Assembly (NCBI RefSeq): GCF_901933205.1
Contig: NC_044601.1
Span: 27,900,944-27,964,943, forward strand
Origin: Camarhynchus parvulus
Taxonomy: Eukaryota > Chordata > Aves > Passeriformes > Thraupidae
Reading direction: 5' to 3'
Length of the DNA: 64,000 bases
Shown: positions 51,111 through 63,541 of the stretch, one piece after another
Position numbering within the stretch: position 1 is the stretch's first letter
Layout of the letters: every line of letters starts with the position of its first letter
Position numbers and translations under genes: made by a program
The notes under the pieces: model-generated
The model's database searches: none
What the model saw: the letters and a program-made list of their open reading frames with translations, nothing else
Told to the model about the DNA's origin: nothing

Positions 51111-54100
51111 TTTTGGCTCTAGAATTAATGATAATAGAGCTGTTCCTTGCAAGAAAAACCTGTAATTGCTTGAAATTCCAAAAAGGGATCGTGTCTGCAA
51201 TGGGCATTCCTGCATGGCACGCTGCATGTTAGAGGCTGACTGATCTTGAGAACAAGAGATTTGCAAAGTGAACAGTCATGAAACTGAAAATTATCTAAGT
51301 CGTGTGATCAATAGCAATAAATAATTACCAAGTTTCATGACAATCAGAATAATTTATAATTAATTGAAACAAAGACTTCAGTGACATCTAGAGCCCAGTG
51401 AAGGTATATTTTATCAGCTGGAATCCGCAGACATGAATTTATGCTCTCAGATTAATTTCCATTTGTATAACTTGTTTTGCACATACTCTTAAAGTTTATG
51501 TGTTTTTTTTCTTCAGGCTTTTTCTTGACCTAAGATGATTTAAACATTGGGAACACAAGAATCTTTGCTGTCTTCTAAGTTCAAAACTCTCAGCCAAACA
51601 AGAAGCACTATGGCCAGCATGGAACCAGGACAGCTTCAAAGGGGAAAGGGCAAACAGTGAAAATAGGATTTTCTGCTCACTAACCATATCACATGATTGA
51701 GTTCTTTAACTACTCAGTGCTTATGATTAGAATTTGGCTTTCAATAGAACTCAAATTATGTTTCCCATGCCTAACTAAGTTTTTTTTAATCACTTAGCGC
51801 TGTAGACCTGGACATGGTCTCTGTCTTTCATCATTCTGAGGAAGAAAAGGATGAAGGGGAGAGTCAATTTGTGGTGGCTAATTTATGGAAAAGTTCAAGT
51901 GGACATGATTTGTAATTCAGCTTTGCAGGAGTATCTTATGACTTGGGCTGCACCTTCACTAAAGGCTGCCAAAATCAGCAAGGATGTAATAGTTGCAGAG
52001 CTCTGGGCAGAAAAAGTCAAAGTGCAAAAGTCAAATCAGTTAATGATTGAAGGCCAAGGCATCCATTCTGCACAGTGAAACATAGCACTGTCTGGGACCT
52101 GCTCAAGATAGTTGTTTTGTGGATCATTAGCTCTGAACAATAATCTTCTGTTCAGGATCACTACAGTGGCTCATTCCATATTACTGAACATGTCTTGAGT
52201 TTACTTAAGCACATAGCTGTAGAAAAGGATCCGAGCTCTAGGACAGAATCAAGAATGTGAACATAATTAATTAAATATCATTGATATTTACCACTTCCAT
52301 TTCCAAGCTAAATTTTTACCTGCTGTTATCACTTGTTTCTTGGATGGCTGGTCAAACTAGAATATTGTTGTGCTTCATAAAACTAAAAAAAAAAAATTAT
52401 AATTCTTGCTTTAATGATCTAATACAATAGGACTGAATAACATAGTGGAAAACCTATCTATGGAACAAGAAAATACAGAAGGTAGAAGTTATTATAGCAA
52501 CAAAACCCTATCTGACAAAGCCCAAGCAACTGTTGTTCATCCTGAAGTAATATAAAAAACAGGAAATAAGCCAAAGAGAGTGAGTTTCCCCAGAGCAAAT
52601 TCCATGTGAAAACTCTTAGTTCAGCTCCTATATTCCTAATCTCAAGTTTCCACTCATTTAATGGTACTTTATGTTCCAGCTTCCCTAGGAAGGCAAAAAA
52701 CCTGGCACAAAGTTAACAAAAGCACTGGAGCCAGTCAAGACTTGTGTGAGCTATTTACTGTCTTGGTGCCATGGAGAAGCATGAGAGCCAACTGGCCAGG
52801 TTGAGGCACTGCCTGTGCTGGTGGTGGTGGTGCTCCACATCAGCCTTTGCCCTTGCTACACACATGAACCCTGCTTTGGATAATGCAATCAGAAGACTTG
52901 AGTTTGAGCTATGTTACAGAAAAGTTCAAGTGAAACTCCACTCCAGGACAGTATCAAAAGAGCAACTTTCCTGCCAGGTGCAGCTCGTTTGTGGGGAAAT
53001 TTTCCTATTGCCTCTTGGCCCCTTTGTTACAGTAGGATGAATGACCAGCTCCATGGGCAAACTTTCCAGCAGAGGCATGCACTATAGCATTTCCTGGATC
53101 ACAAAAGTTTTGGGATAATTTAGTGGATATATTTGCAGGGCCAGGGAATCAACTCCCAGGCATTCTCACTCATAAAAAAGGGTTCTCAGTTCTACAGAAC
53201 TCAACTTCCACCACAGTGTTTAACTCAGAACCTAGCACCTCCCACTCAAAACAATGGAGATCCTTCCTTCCTCCCCCATTCTCAGGAGAAGAGAAGGTGA
53301 TACTATAATGGCCAGGATTTTTAAAATCTGGATGTCATTGTATCTCTAGGTTATTGTTTCTATTGCAATTGCTTGAGTAGGAGAGAAGATACTGTTTTCC
53401 AAAACAGTATCTTACTTAGTGAGGAATGGAAGACCTGTAATACCAGGGAATTAATACTACAGTGATAAATTATTTTATTTGTTTTTTCCTTATTTTCATT
53501 CTGTTTATTCCATATTCCCACTGTACGAAGGATAAAACCAGATATTATTCATATGAATAAGGTTATTAGCCAATATACCAGATTACTTATACAAAATACA
53601 TTTCCAGGTGTGAAACAGTGTAATTTAGTTTTTCAGTCTACTTTCAGATCAGCTAATCAGTAGCCCATTTAAATTCACCATTTTAAGAGAGACTTCTAGC
53701 ACATGTGGTGGTGCATTCCTGCTATCTCCTAGACTGCTCTGAGATCTCAGGAATTCCTGTTAGGCTTTGTCCTTGATAAATTGCTCTCGGGTGATGACTC
53801 TTCCCCTGAACTTATCAAAAACATCTTATCCTGGTCCATAGCAGGAAATTCTGTTGCCTAACCAAGGAAGGGGACAAGAGATAACCCTGAAAGCCTTGGA
53901 ACTTAACTTGCCTGAATCATAGCCCAAGTGGAATAATATTATTGTTACTGAAATTTTGAGGAAAATTACTGGTCTGGATTGAGGCCAGGATGGAGACTGA
54001 CTGATGACTGAAGCCAAGAAACTTGCAACCCTATGAACAACAGTCCCAAGTGAGGCCCTTTGAGCTCCCCTGGGCTGCAGTGGCTGCACCAGTGTCTTGT

Positions 54101-57100
54101 GCAGGGTCTCTTGGAGCTCCCCAGTTCACAGGTTTGAGAACTCAAAACAGTAAGTAAAAACTGAGAACAGGGTCTGGGTGGGTACCCAGCTCCTTGAGGG
54201 TCAACCCTTCATCCATAGAGATGCAAACACATTTGGTGTCAATCTGAACAGGTACCTTAACACATCCATATACACATCTGTGTTTGTGTGTGTCTGAATT
54301 CATTTAAATACAATCTATAAAGTATAGCATGAGTCTGCCATCTTGAATCTATTATCAAGTCACTGTTGTAACTGTCGTAAACCCTGTTGCTTCTCTTTCT
54401 AAATGTTAAATTTGTCAATGATTGTGCACTGCCAAATCTTTTATACTAAACCATTGACCAAGGGTCTGGGACTAAGATTGTGCTCAGCTGCACTTAGGCT
54501 CCACCAGGAGTTTAGAAAGCAAGGGGGTCCTTACTGAACTTCATGGCTCAACAAAGGGGGGGGTCTCACTTACCATTTTATATCCTTATCACTTTGCATC
54601 TTCAGACTGTGTGTGAATCATTCTAAACTGATTCTAATCCAATTATGCCTCACAATGCAATTTTTCCATGTATGCTTCATCTATATGCTAGGTCATAGAG
54701 TGGACCTTGCCACCAAACTTTTTTAAGTCATGCTTTCACAAATTTATATTGAATTTGCCAATACCCTCAATGGTGATTCTTTAAATGACCTAAATGATTC
54801 ATTTGTGACATCATTTCAAAGAAAACAGCTTGTTCAAAATGGAGATATAACTGTTTCTTCATGCCACTCACACACCCCAGAGTATCCTGGATACGGAAAT
54901 ATGAGAAAAGACAGAAAAATTCAATGGAGGAAAAGGCAGTTACAAAATTGAAAGACACAGCATGAGGCTCAGACCCCTCAATTTACAGTCTGAAGCAAAC
55001 CTGGTCTCAAAAAACTCCTAATACCTCCTGTACTGCCCAGTGCTACAGCCAGGGTGCTGGGCAGACTCACAGATCTTCTGAAAGAAGACAAAAAGAGCAT
55101 GGTTGTTTCTCTCAGTTAAGAAAAGGCTTGAAGACACTTACGTTCTGTAAAAATACCGGATTACAAAATGCTGTGTTGGATGAGGAAGTTTTTGAGCTAA
55201 AACTTGATGTTGGTCTAAGAACAAATGGATACAGATTTGCTATCAATAAGTTTAGAATAGACATTTGGGAAGGTCACTGGAGCAGCAAGGTTCCAGCAGT
55301 GTCTGCCCCCAGAACTGATAGAGAGAGGCTGCCAGTCTGGCTTTTCAGAGAAGCAGAGCTGAATTTTTCAGAGGGCAGTTTGATGAGGTGCCAGAAGGAA
55401 TGAGGCCTCCTAAGCCAGGAACCAGTGCCAGTCTGGGTTCTTTACCTCAAAGCTTATCAGCAAAGGCATCTCTTGACTATAAATCATTTGCTTGGCTCTC
55501 CAATATATGGCAATTTCTATATTCAGGATACATTACTTAAAGTGGAGGTGAGACACTGCTTCCTTGCTCAATTTGAGGACTTGAAATAGCAAGTTAATTT
55601 TTCAAGAATTATTAACTGGAAATGACACATACAAGAGATTTTCACACATGGTTTTTCCTAGGTTGTATTGTTAATAGCAGCCTGAAATGCAGACCTCTGA
55701 CCACTTCTACTGCCTGTAGTCTGTCCAGCTACTGTGATCAGCCATGAGGCAATGCTGGCAGCTGACATCACTAAAGGTCAGGCATATTTTCTGTCACAGA
55801 GATGTGCTTATCCTTATGTCTTCAGTGTTATTTTGCAAATCTTCTGTCAGAGTAGCTACAGGATTCGTACCATCAATCTGTAAGAGAAAACAAACAGAAG
55901 CATGACAGAATTTCTCTGATGTAAGCTTTGAAACCTCCCTGGGTAAAAGGACTACATTTCTTTCAACATTTGAGTGAAAAAGTGTTTGTTATGCCCCTGT
56001 GTGCATGGCACAACTGCGTATTTTCAGTATTAAGAAAGGAAAGGGATGCTGATCAGTGTGTAGCCAAAGTCTGCCTCTCTTCTCTGCAGCAATGTGAGCA
56101 CAACAGGGTGCAGCTCACCTCACACTCCCTTTCATGGTGGTTTCTCATGACATTCTAAAAGAGAGATTTCCATTCCAAAAAACATTGCCTCTAAAAACTT
56201 CTTCTTGCAGGTGATGTGTGAGGACTGCACGTCCTCAGGATGGCAGTATGAATTTGAGAGGAAAACTGTGTCCTTAGAGTACAAGATAGCCTCACTCAGG
56301 AACTGTGCTTACCTCAGGCAGGCACCAGATCCTGGGTCCTTAGGCTGTGCCAGCTGAAGGTCTGATCTTGGAGAAACAGCAGTTTAGAAACTGCTTGGAG
56401 AAGCTCCAAGTGTCTTTCTCTCCGTCTGACTGCTTGTGACTTCAACACTTTTCACTTCCTCAGGCATTGTGCCCTTTCTGCCAGCCCTGGCTGAGTAATC
56501 ATAGTTATTTTCTCATGTCAAAAGACAGAAGGGGAAATGTTAGTTTTCTACTTACAAACTAGCTCTCCCTAAGTTGTTTTTCCTTACAGATCTGTAATGT
56601 GTAATAAGGAACTTGCTGGCTAAGAAGACTTACATTGGAAATATCCTTCCTCATACTCATGAAAGGGTTTGCATGAACCTCAGTGAGAACCAGGCTAGCA
56701 GGACAGATGAAGGTAGACCTTTATGCAAAAAGTTTCTAAATTAATCTCACAATCAGGAGCAAAATCTCCAGCTTGCAAGATCAAAGCCACCACTACCAGA
56801 TATTTCCACCCCAAGCAGAAGTAATGCAACCAGAATGTGCAGGGCAAAGGCTGACACCAAGGAATTGGTCACGTTTTTTCGACTTTATTTTTTGGCAGCC
56901 CTGGAGCAATCAGAGTTTCTCCCACCATCTGGAATGATGGAAAAAAAATTAGAAAATTTCCAAACTCAAATAACAGCAATAGTCCTTAGGTGGTCCTTTC
57001 AGATATATGCTGATTTCCATGGCAGTAATTGGTAAATATCCTCTTGACTAAATCAGCAATCATGCTCTCACATATAAACCTTAGCAATATAATTTCTCAA

Positions 57101-59589
57101 TTCTAAGATTGATTATTCTGTTTGAATATTTCAAGACAGAACCAGCAGATTATAATTAAGAGGAAAAAAAAATAGGTGAAGTTCCAATTTTCCTTTTTCT
57201 TGGGAAAAAATGGGGGAAAAACCAAAATAGGAAACTCACCACTCATCTGAGACTAGGATGTTATCCTTCTGAGGACTTTCCAAATGTGAAAGTGAGGGAT
57301 TTGATAAATGAAAGCAGTATTTTCATTCAGAAGATGAAACGCAAAAGTTCCAACTTCTTACTGTTCCAAGTTATTTACAGCAGCAGTATTTGATTGATCA
57401 TGTTACTGTAACAAAACGTTATTGCAGAAGTACTAGGAAAAAAAAATGTTCATATAGATAGAGAAAAAGAAATCCCACCTGGAATGTATGTAGCATTTAA
57501 TAGCCAATGCTCTAGAAGGAGAAGCAAAAATTTAATATTCTTATGAGAACATTCTATTTTTCCAGAAGAAATGTGTAAGAGGTTCTATGTAAAGTGACAA
57601 TCATCTGAGGAAGGGTTTTGGTTTAAACTTTGCATGACTGTATTAAAACAGAGCAACATTGCAAAATTGACTTGGCTTATCATTTTCAATAGTATTCATA
57701 TTAAAAAAGGAGCTGTACTGCAAGTTTTGTGCCAGACTATGGGTGGTTTAAACATGTATTTCTCATTCCTAAGGGACTCATACGATTTCCTGTTTTCTCT
57801 GAAAGACTGTGCAGCTTGTAGTTCTATCCTAAGTATCAATATGGAAAATCACAGATATTGTGCCATTTTCTATTCAGGTTTTTTTCTTATAACTAGAGAG
57901 AGAATCTAAATATTTATTCAAAGTTGGAACATGACCACAAAAGGAGATCCAGTACCACAAGCAGGCAAACAGCTACCAAACCTCACTCAATTTACTAATT
58001 TTTGCAACTTATTAATTCTTTTGTTGCTCATTGCCAGAAAGTGGTATCTGTATGCAAACAGATGTTTCTAATCAGCCTCATATGCTACCTGTAATTTACA
58101 GTCTCTAAAACCACACTCATTTCTATGTGTAACTCACAGAACAACATTCATGAATAACTGCCAGGGCATCTTCTTCTCCTTTTGTATTTTGGACGAAAGT
58201 ACTGACAGCCCTCACTCAGGCTATAAAGCCACTTCCTCTGCAAAGGGTGAGCAGACCAATCAGATCTATTTAGAGTCAGAGAAAACACTATCTCCTGGTG
58301 TAGGAAACTTGACTAACAGTGCTGAGTTTTGCTGCAATTAGATAGTCATGGCAATTCATGCAAAAATGAGAAGGAGCTCTTTTGGCCAAACTCTGAATTT
58401 TGGGGAACATTTCTGTGTTGCTCTTCATACACGTATGTCTAGTACAAGAGTTTCTTCAAGACTGAACAGGCAAACCTTCTTATGAGCACTCTGTTTCACT
58501 ACGCATTGCAGTTTCTTCTTTAGCTACCATGATATGACAGGAGAGTCTCTGACTGACTTGTACTCAAGGAGAAAAAGCCCAGGTGTAAAAACAGTCTGTA
58601 GGGGTAAAATGAATGACACAACAAAATGAAAATGTCAAATCAATTTTTTTGGTAGACACACTGAAATAGTGCCCTAATGGAAATTATGGCCAGATGAAAG
58701 ACATATCCCAGAGTAAGAACAGCCTGAAGCATCTATAAAAATGGACTCCATCTTGTTGAAAGAAGTTCAGATAATGGTGGACAATAACTCAGGAAGGACC
58801 AAATTTAAAAACAAATACCAAGGTGACTGTTGATCATCATTACTCTCTGAAGACAGACTGCTCCTGCATGGCAAAAATTCCCACAAGAATGCCAACATCT
58901 AAAACTCTTCAACTTCTTAAAATTCAGTCTAACATGTAGCATCTCTTGAACATCTAAACCATGTTCTTCCAAAAATGGTAACGTACTAGAAAAAGTTCAA
59001 ACCAGCAATACAGTCCTAAACAGGATTATCTTTTTTTTGGTTTTGGTGGTTTTTTTTTTTTCATGCTTTCTTCCTCCATAAGACAAGCATTCAAATAGGT
59101 GGTGACATTTGTGTTTTTAAGAGGCAGATAATGAAACAGTTTGCAAAGAGCATCTCTTCTAGAAAGCACAGGCTTTATACAAGTAAGTATACAAATACAA
59201 TACTTTATGCAGCATACAATCTGCAACCTTCTCAGTTTCCTAAAAACTCAGTTCTCTAACATATGAATCCTTGGTCTGAAATTATTGTGTTGTCTAAGAG
59301 CTTGTTATTTCAAAAGTCTAAAATATACCTGATCTCCCTAACTTTTCTTGCTGGAAGAATAATGCTCTCAGTGATGTTGTCTACAGAGAGATGGTGGAGA
59401 ATCATGAATCCCTCACTTAAAGGTATGCCCTGGAGTTGTTTCCCAGCTGACTTCCTACAAGATCTGACCATGGATTCAAATTTTTGGTTCTGAGCTATTG
59501 GGCAGAAGAACACAGGTCAGTTTAGCTAGCAGCAAACTGCCAGACAGCCATTAGACTCATGCAACACAAGACCCCCAACACAAGAAAGA
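51111..59589. other. Intergenic, no gene seen
   Basis: About 8.5 kb without a supported gene or clear repeat. Notable points are a perfect 13-bp hairpin (53386-53413), an eight-G run (54556-54563), and an exon-like short frame at 56210-56359. Open frames such as 52771-53040 and 55128-55403 have no recognisable domain. Composition at about 51285-51480 and 57300-57480 resembles conserved non-coding DNA, which cannot be tested here. Confidence 0.55.
53386..53413. repeat. Perfect 13-bp hairpin with 2-base centre
   Basis: AAGATACTGTTTT (53386-53398), CC, then AAAACAGTATCTT (53401-53413), an exact reverse complement. Confidence 0.95.
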
Positions 59590-60085
59590 ACCAGGCCTGT
59601 TGGAATGAGACTAGCAGAGGCACCAAGATTATCAGAGGGACAGGGCACCTTCTCTGTGAAAACAGGCTGAGAGGGTTGCATTTCTTAGGCCTGGAGGAGT
59701 TCTCCAGAGAGATCTTACAGAATTTTCTAGTACATAAAAGGGCCCTATAGGAAAGCTGGAGAGGGATTTTTTACAACAGCATTCAGTGACAGGACAAAGG
59801 AGGATGGCTTCAAATTTACATAGTAAGTTTACATATTACATAGTAAATTTACATTTACATAGTAAATTTAGGTAGTAAGTTTAGATTAGATATGGGGAAG
59901 AAATTCTTTACCATGAGGGTGGTGAGGCACTGGAACAGGTTGCCCAGAGATGTTGTGGATGCCCCGTTTTATCCATGTGGATGGAGCTTTGAGACACCTG
60001 AGAGGTGTCCCTGCCCATGCCAGGGTGTTGAAACAAGGCAATCTTTAAGGCATTTCCAACCCAAATAATTCTATGACTTTATGAA
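59590..60085 (+). mobile_element. CR1 LINE 3' end (sense)
   Basis: Sense CR1 tail: 'ggcctggaggagttctccagag', 'gtgacaggacaaaggaggatggcttcaaa', 'gaggcactggaacaggttgcccagagatgttgtggatgcccc', 'aaggcatttccaacccaaataattctatgactttatg'. Between the two halves, 59819-59885 is expanded by an imperfect tandem of 'ttacatagtaaat' units. The 5' part is missing. Confidence 0.9.
59819..59885 (+). repeat. Short imperfect tandem repeat inside the CR1 tail
   Basis: Three to four variants of 'acatagtaagttt'/'acatagtaaattt' follow one another at the point where CR1 normally reads 'aaactg...ggttagattagatat'. Confidence 0.85.
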
Positions 60086-62309
60086 ATCCTGAGATTCCAG
60101 GGCATGATGAAAAGAAATCAGGTCCACTTTGAAAAAGCGGGCACATTTTTGAGAAACACGACATTCACATGCCAAGGGGTCCAAGAGCTCATAGAGAAGC
60201 TGGAAGCCTCTGCCCCATGAAGAGTCAGTTACCTGTCCAGTGCTTAGGGCAGTCTGCATGATTTCCTGCAAAGTCTCCACTGCCAGTATGCGTCAGCATC
60301 TGCTCCAGGGTTCTGAGAAGATACCAGTCCTGACTGTGATGCTGGATCTGCCCAGAGGTGTTTGTGACACATATTGTGTCTATGCCTGGTTTAAACCCAT
60401 GGTTTCCAGGCTTTAGTTGTCTCCCATCTATGGAGCACAGTGCACGTGCTGCCAGAAGAAGGTGTTTTTCATCTCCTCTTCTGTACAGCAAGATAGGAAT
60501 GTGGTCTAGCAAGGTACTAAGCCCCCAGTTTGGGAGTAAAAAATATCAAACCATTATTCTGTCAAGGCAAGCACCAGCCACGGGAGTGAAAACTGCTAAC
60601 TTTCAAGTTAGTACATTGGCAGATGGCTTACCCAGGTCTACAATGCCAGTGTGGATGCTGTAGATTTTGCCTCTTTTTAAAAAGGCACCAGACTTTCAGT
60701 CACATCTGGCTGACTGCTGTGTTCACATCTAATGTTAAACAGCACATTGGCAGTGGGAATACAAGAACAGAGGTAGTTTATATCAAAAGCTACTTGTTTT
60801 CACTTCTTTTGCTATAAGAATCTCAGGATGCAGAGAATCATATTGTGCTGAACCTGCATTTTCAATGATCTCTGAGTGTTGCTGCATGCCTAGTTTATGC
60901 AAGAATTTGTTGCAGTTTTCTCTTATGCTGAGATACTTCTGTGAAAATACTGCTGTATAGCTATTGATAGAGAAATACTCTAATAGACTAATGAAATTAC
61001 CAACTGTTTAACATTTGAGCCAAATATCCCATTTTCCCCCTGAATGCTGTCAGTAGAATAAATGTAGCTACTATTAGAGCGAAAAGTCTATCTTGTAGTC
61101 AATGTTAGGCTCAGGTAAAATACTGTTTCACCAGTAAGACCCTCTCCTCTCTTTGCCACTTCCTCTTGCATTGTGTGGTACTACATCCAACACGCAGACC
61201 AGTTTTGGAAACATATCTTCTAAGAACTGATCTCTTGTCTAACACTGGCAGCTCACAACTATTTGTTGCTTGAAGCAAATTTTCAGCTTACCAAGCACAC
61301 CATGTAGAAAAGTTTGTGGTTTCTTCCAGTCTTTGATTTGCTGATTGGTTGTGTTTATCATAAACCGCAAGGGGTTGTGAACTGCCATGCACTGAAGATC
61401 TTAATTTCTATTACTGCAGCATCCAAATAACAGTGTGACTTCAAAAGCCTCCTGTAAGGTGTAATCCACAGTCTAAGGCATTTCTACTCTATTGCTGAAG
61501 AAAATGTAGTAATAACATTTTAAAGGATTTAGGTAAAGTTAGACCACTGTAGAGGAAAGTATATAATAGCTTTACATACTTCTGTATGTAGGTGTGTTCA
61601 TGCTCAATAATATTTCTGATTCAGCCTCCCATTTAGTATCATTTCATTAATTGATCTCTGGGCTCCCACTTAAGGAAAAGTCAGTTCCACCAAAGGCACC
61701 CACAAGAGTTCTTTATATGCTGAAGGCCCACATGACATTGTTCTGTAATGAACACTAGGTGTTAAAAAAAAATCAGAATACAGAAACAGAAAGAAACAGG
61801 GAAAAGGCAGTACCCAGGATCGAGGGAAATTATACCAGCATAATCAATACTCATCCTTAGTAAGGAGTGTGAAGGTGATGGAGAGGAAATGCAAAATGTT
61901 TTGCACAGCTTCCAGTGCCAGCTGAGCAGCTACATATAAATGTCACAATATTTCTTTGCCTCCAAGACATTCTCTGTTCAATGAAAGTATAAAATTATCT
62001 CCGCCGATTAAAGACAATGCAGAGGTTTTGCATTGTGTTGTTAATATTTTTAACACGAGAATTGAGGATTTGTGTAACAATGGTAAAAACTGACAAACAT
62101 GCTGTCATAAGCTTTTTTTTAAAAAAGGGTAGAGGGGTGGGGAAACCACTATTCACACCCAGAGCACGTCCATCATATATGATGAAGAAGGTTAATGGTC
62201 TATGAGAAAAAACCTCATCTCATAGTGACAGACAGGGCTGCAATGTACCACTGTACAGGGCCAAAGAAAAGGTCAGTGGTGGGCAGAGCACACTTCTAAT
62301 GGCAACTTA
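60086..62309. other. Intergenic, nothing recognised
   Basis: No gene, RNA or repeat could be supported. Open frames of up to ~100 codons (for example 60225-60512 minus and 60358-60663 plus) overlap on opposite strands and show no recognisable content. Confidence 0.55.
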
Positions 62310-62612
62310 CACAGGTAGATAGTGATAGGACAAGGAGAAATGGTTTGAAACTTTAAAAATATTTTTTTAAAAAAGCGTGCATGTGGAAAAATTTAGATTA
62401 GATGGTAGGAAGGAATTCTTTATTCAGACGGTAGTGTGGAACTGGAACAGATTGCCCAGAAAAGTTGTGGATGCCCCATCCCAAGGCCAGGTCAGATGTA
62501 GCCCTGAGCACCTTAATCTAGTGCGTGGCATTGCTGCCCATGGTGGACAGGGTTGGAACTGAATGATCTTTTAAGGTCCCTTCCAATCCATGCCACTCTA
62601 TGATTCCATGAT
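62310..62612 (+). mobile_element. CR1 LINE 3' end (sense)
   Basis: Sense CR1 tail with 'tagtgataggacaaggagaaatggtttgaaac', 'tttagattagatggtaggaaggaattctttattcag', 'ggaactggaacagattgcccag', and the terminus 'tttaaggtcccttccaatccatgccactctatgattccatg'. Well preserved at the 3' end, with A/T insertions near 62352-62374. Confidence 0.92.
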
Positions 62613-63144
62613 CATGCTGAGGCTAGTAAAGATCAATTCCCAAATTTTAGCACTGCTCATTTTTGCAGGATTTTGTCATTAATAGTTTATTCATGCCTTG
62701 AATTTTCAATCTGTTTAAAGGCATTAAATATTTAATTAACATTATTAATTCCATTTGTTACAGCTCCTCAAATAATGATTTCTGGAAATGGTAAACATTT
62801 AACATTGTTTTGCTGAATGGATGTCCTATATAGATTCTTAAAATACTGATAACTAATAGATAACCATGTAAAGAAGTAGTAGAAAGTTAATTTGTTTTTA
62901 CTTTGAAAATGACATTTTCACAAAGTCTTGTGAGATTCCTGAAGGGCATAATTTTAATGCTGTGCATTCATCTAGCCAGTGGGATGAACTCCTGCTTGGC
63001 ATAATCACTGCTCAAATCTCACCTTGGCACATGAAAGCCATTGAAGATCTGGACCATAACATCTCTGAATATGACTTTGATGCCTGAGTCAATGCAGGCA
63101 TTTAAGCATTTCCATCTAAATCTTTTACTTTTGAAAAAGCTAGG
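62613..63144. other. Intergenic between CR1 and LTR
   Basis: No gene. The A/T-rich stretch at about 62640-62830 has TTAATTAA-type homeodomain-like motifs and a smooth composition suggestive of conserved non-coding DNA (weak inference). Confidence 0.4.
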
Positions 63145-63541
63145 TGTCGCAGACATCTTTTTATGAAAATCCTTTTCTTGGGATTTTTTCTTCCCGAGAA
63201 CCTGAGAGGCTTCAGGAACAAAATGTAAACAATGGTTTTCTGCTGCTGTGGAGTGCAACAGGTCCATGTGTGATTGGTCTCATGCGCTTGTTTGTAATTA
63301 ATGGCCAATCACAGCGGAGCTAGCTCGGACAGAGAGGCTGAGGCAGCTGCCTTTGTTATCATTCTCGTCTTTTCTATTCTTAGCTTAGCTAGCCTTCTGA
63401 AATGAAACCTTTTTCTTCTATTCTTTTTAGTATAGTTTTAATGTAATGTATATCATAAAATAATAAATCAAGCCTTCTGAACATAAGAGTCAACATTCTC
63501 GTCTCTTCCCTCACCTGAAAACCCCTGTGACCACTGTCACA
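63145..63541 (+). mobile_element. Passerine-type solo LTR (sense)
   Basis: 397 bp from TGTCGCAGACATC to CACTGTCACA. Flanking hexamers GCTAGG (63139-63144) and GGTAGG (63542-63547) match at five of six positions, consistent with a 6-bp target duplication carrying one mutation. The AATAAA signal at 63462-63467 gives the + orientation, followed by a U5-like 'ctcgtctcttccctcacc' stretch. The sequence corresponds to an LTR type I recognise as common in songbird genomes. No internal sequence adjoins it. Short minus-strand open frames across it are incidental. Confidence 0.85.

Noticed and set aside
52771..53040. 89-codon + strand open frame with a Trp run
   Set aside because: The Trp run comes from a (TGG)n microsatellite; there is no recognisable domain or splice context.
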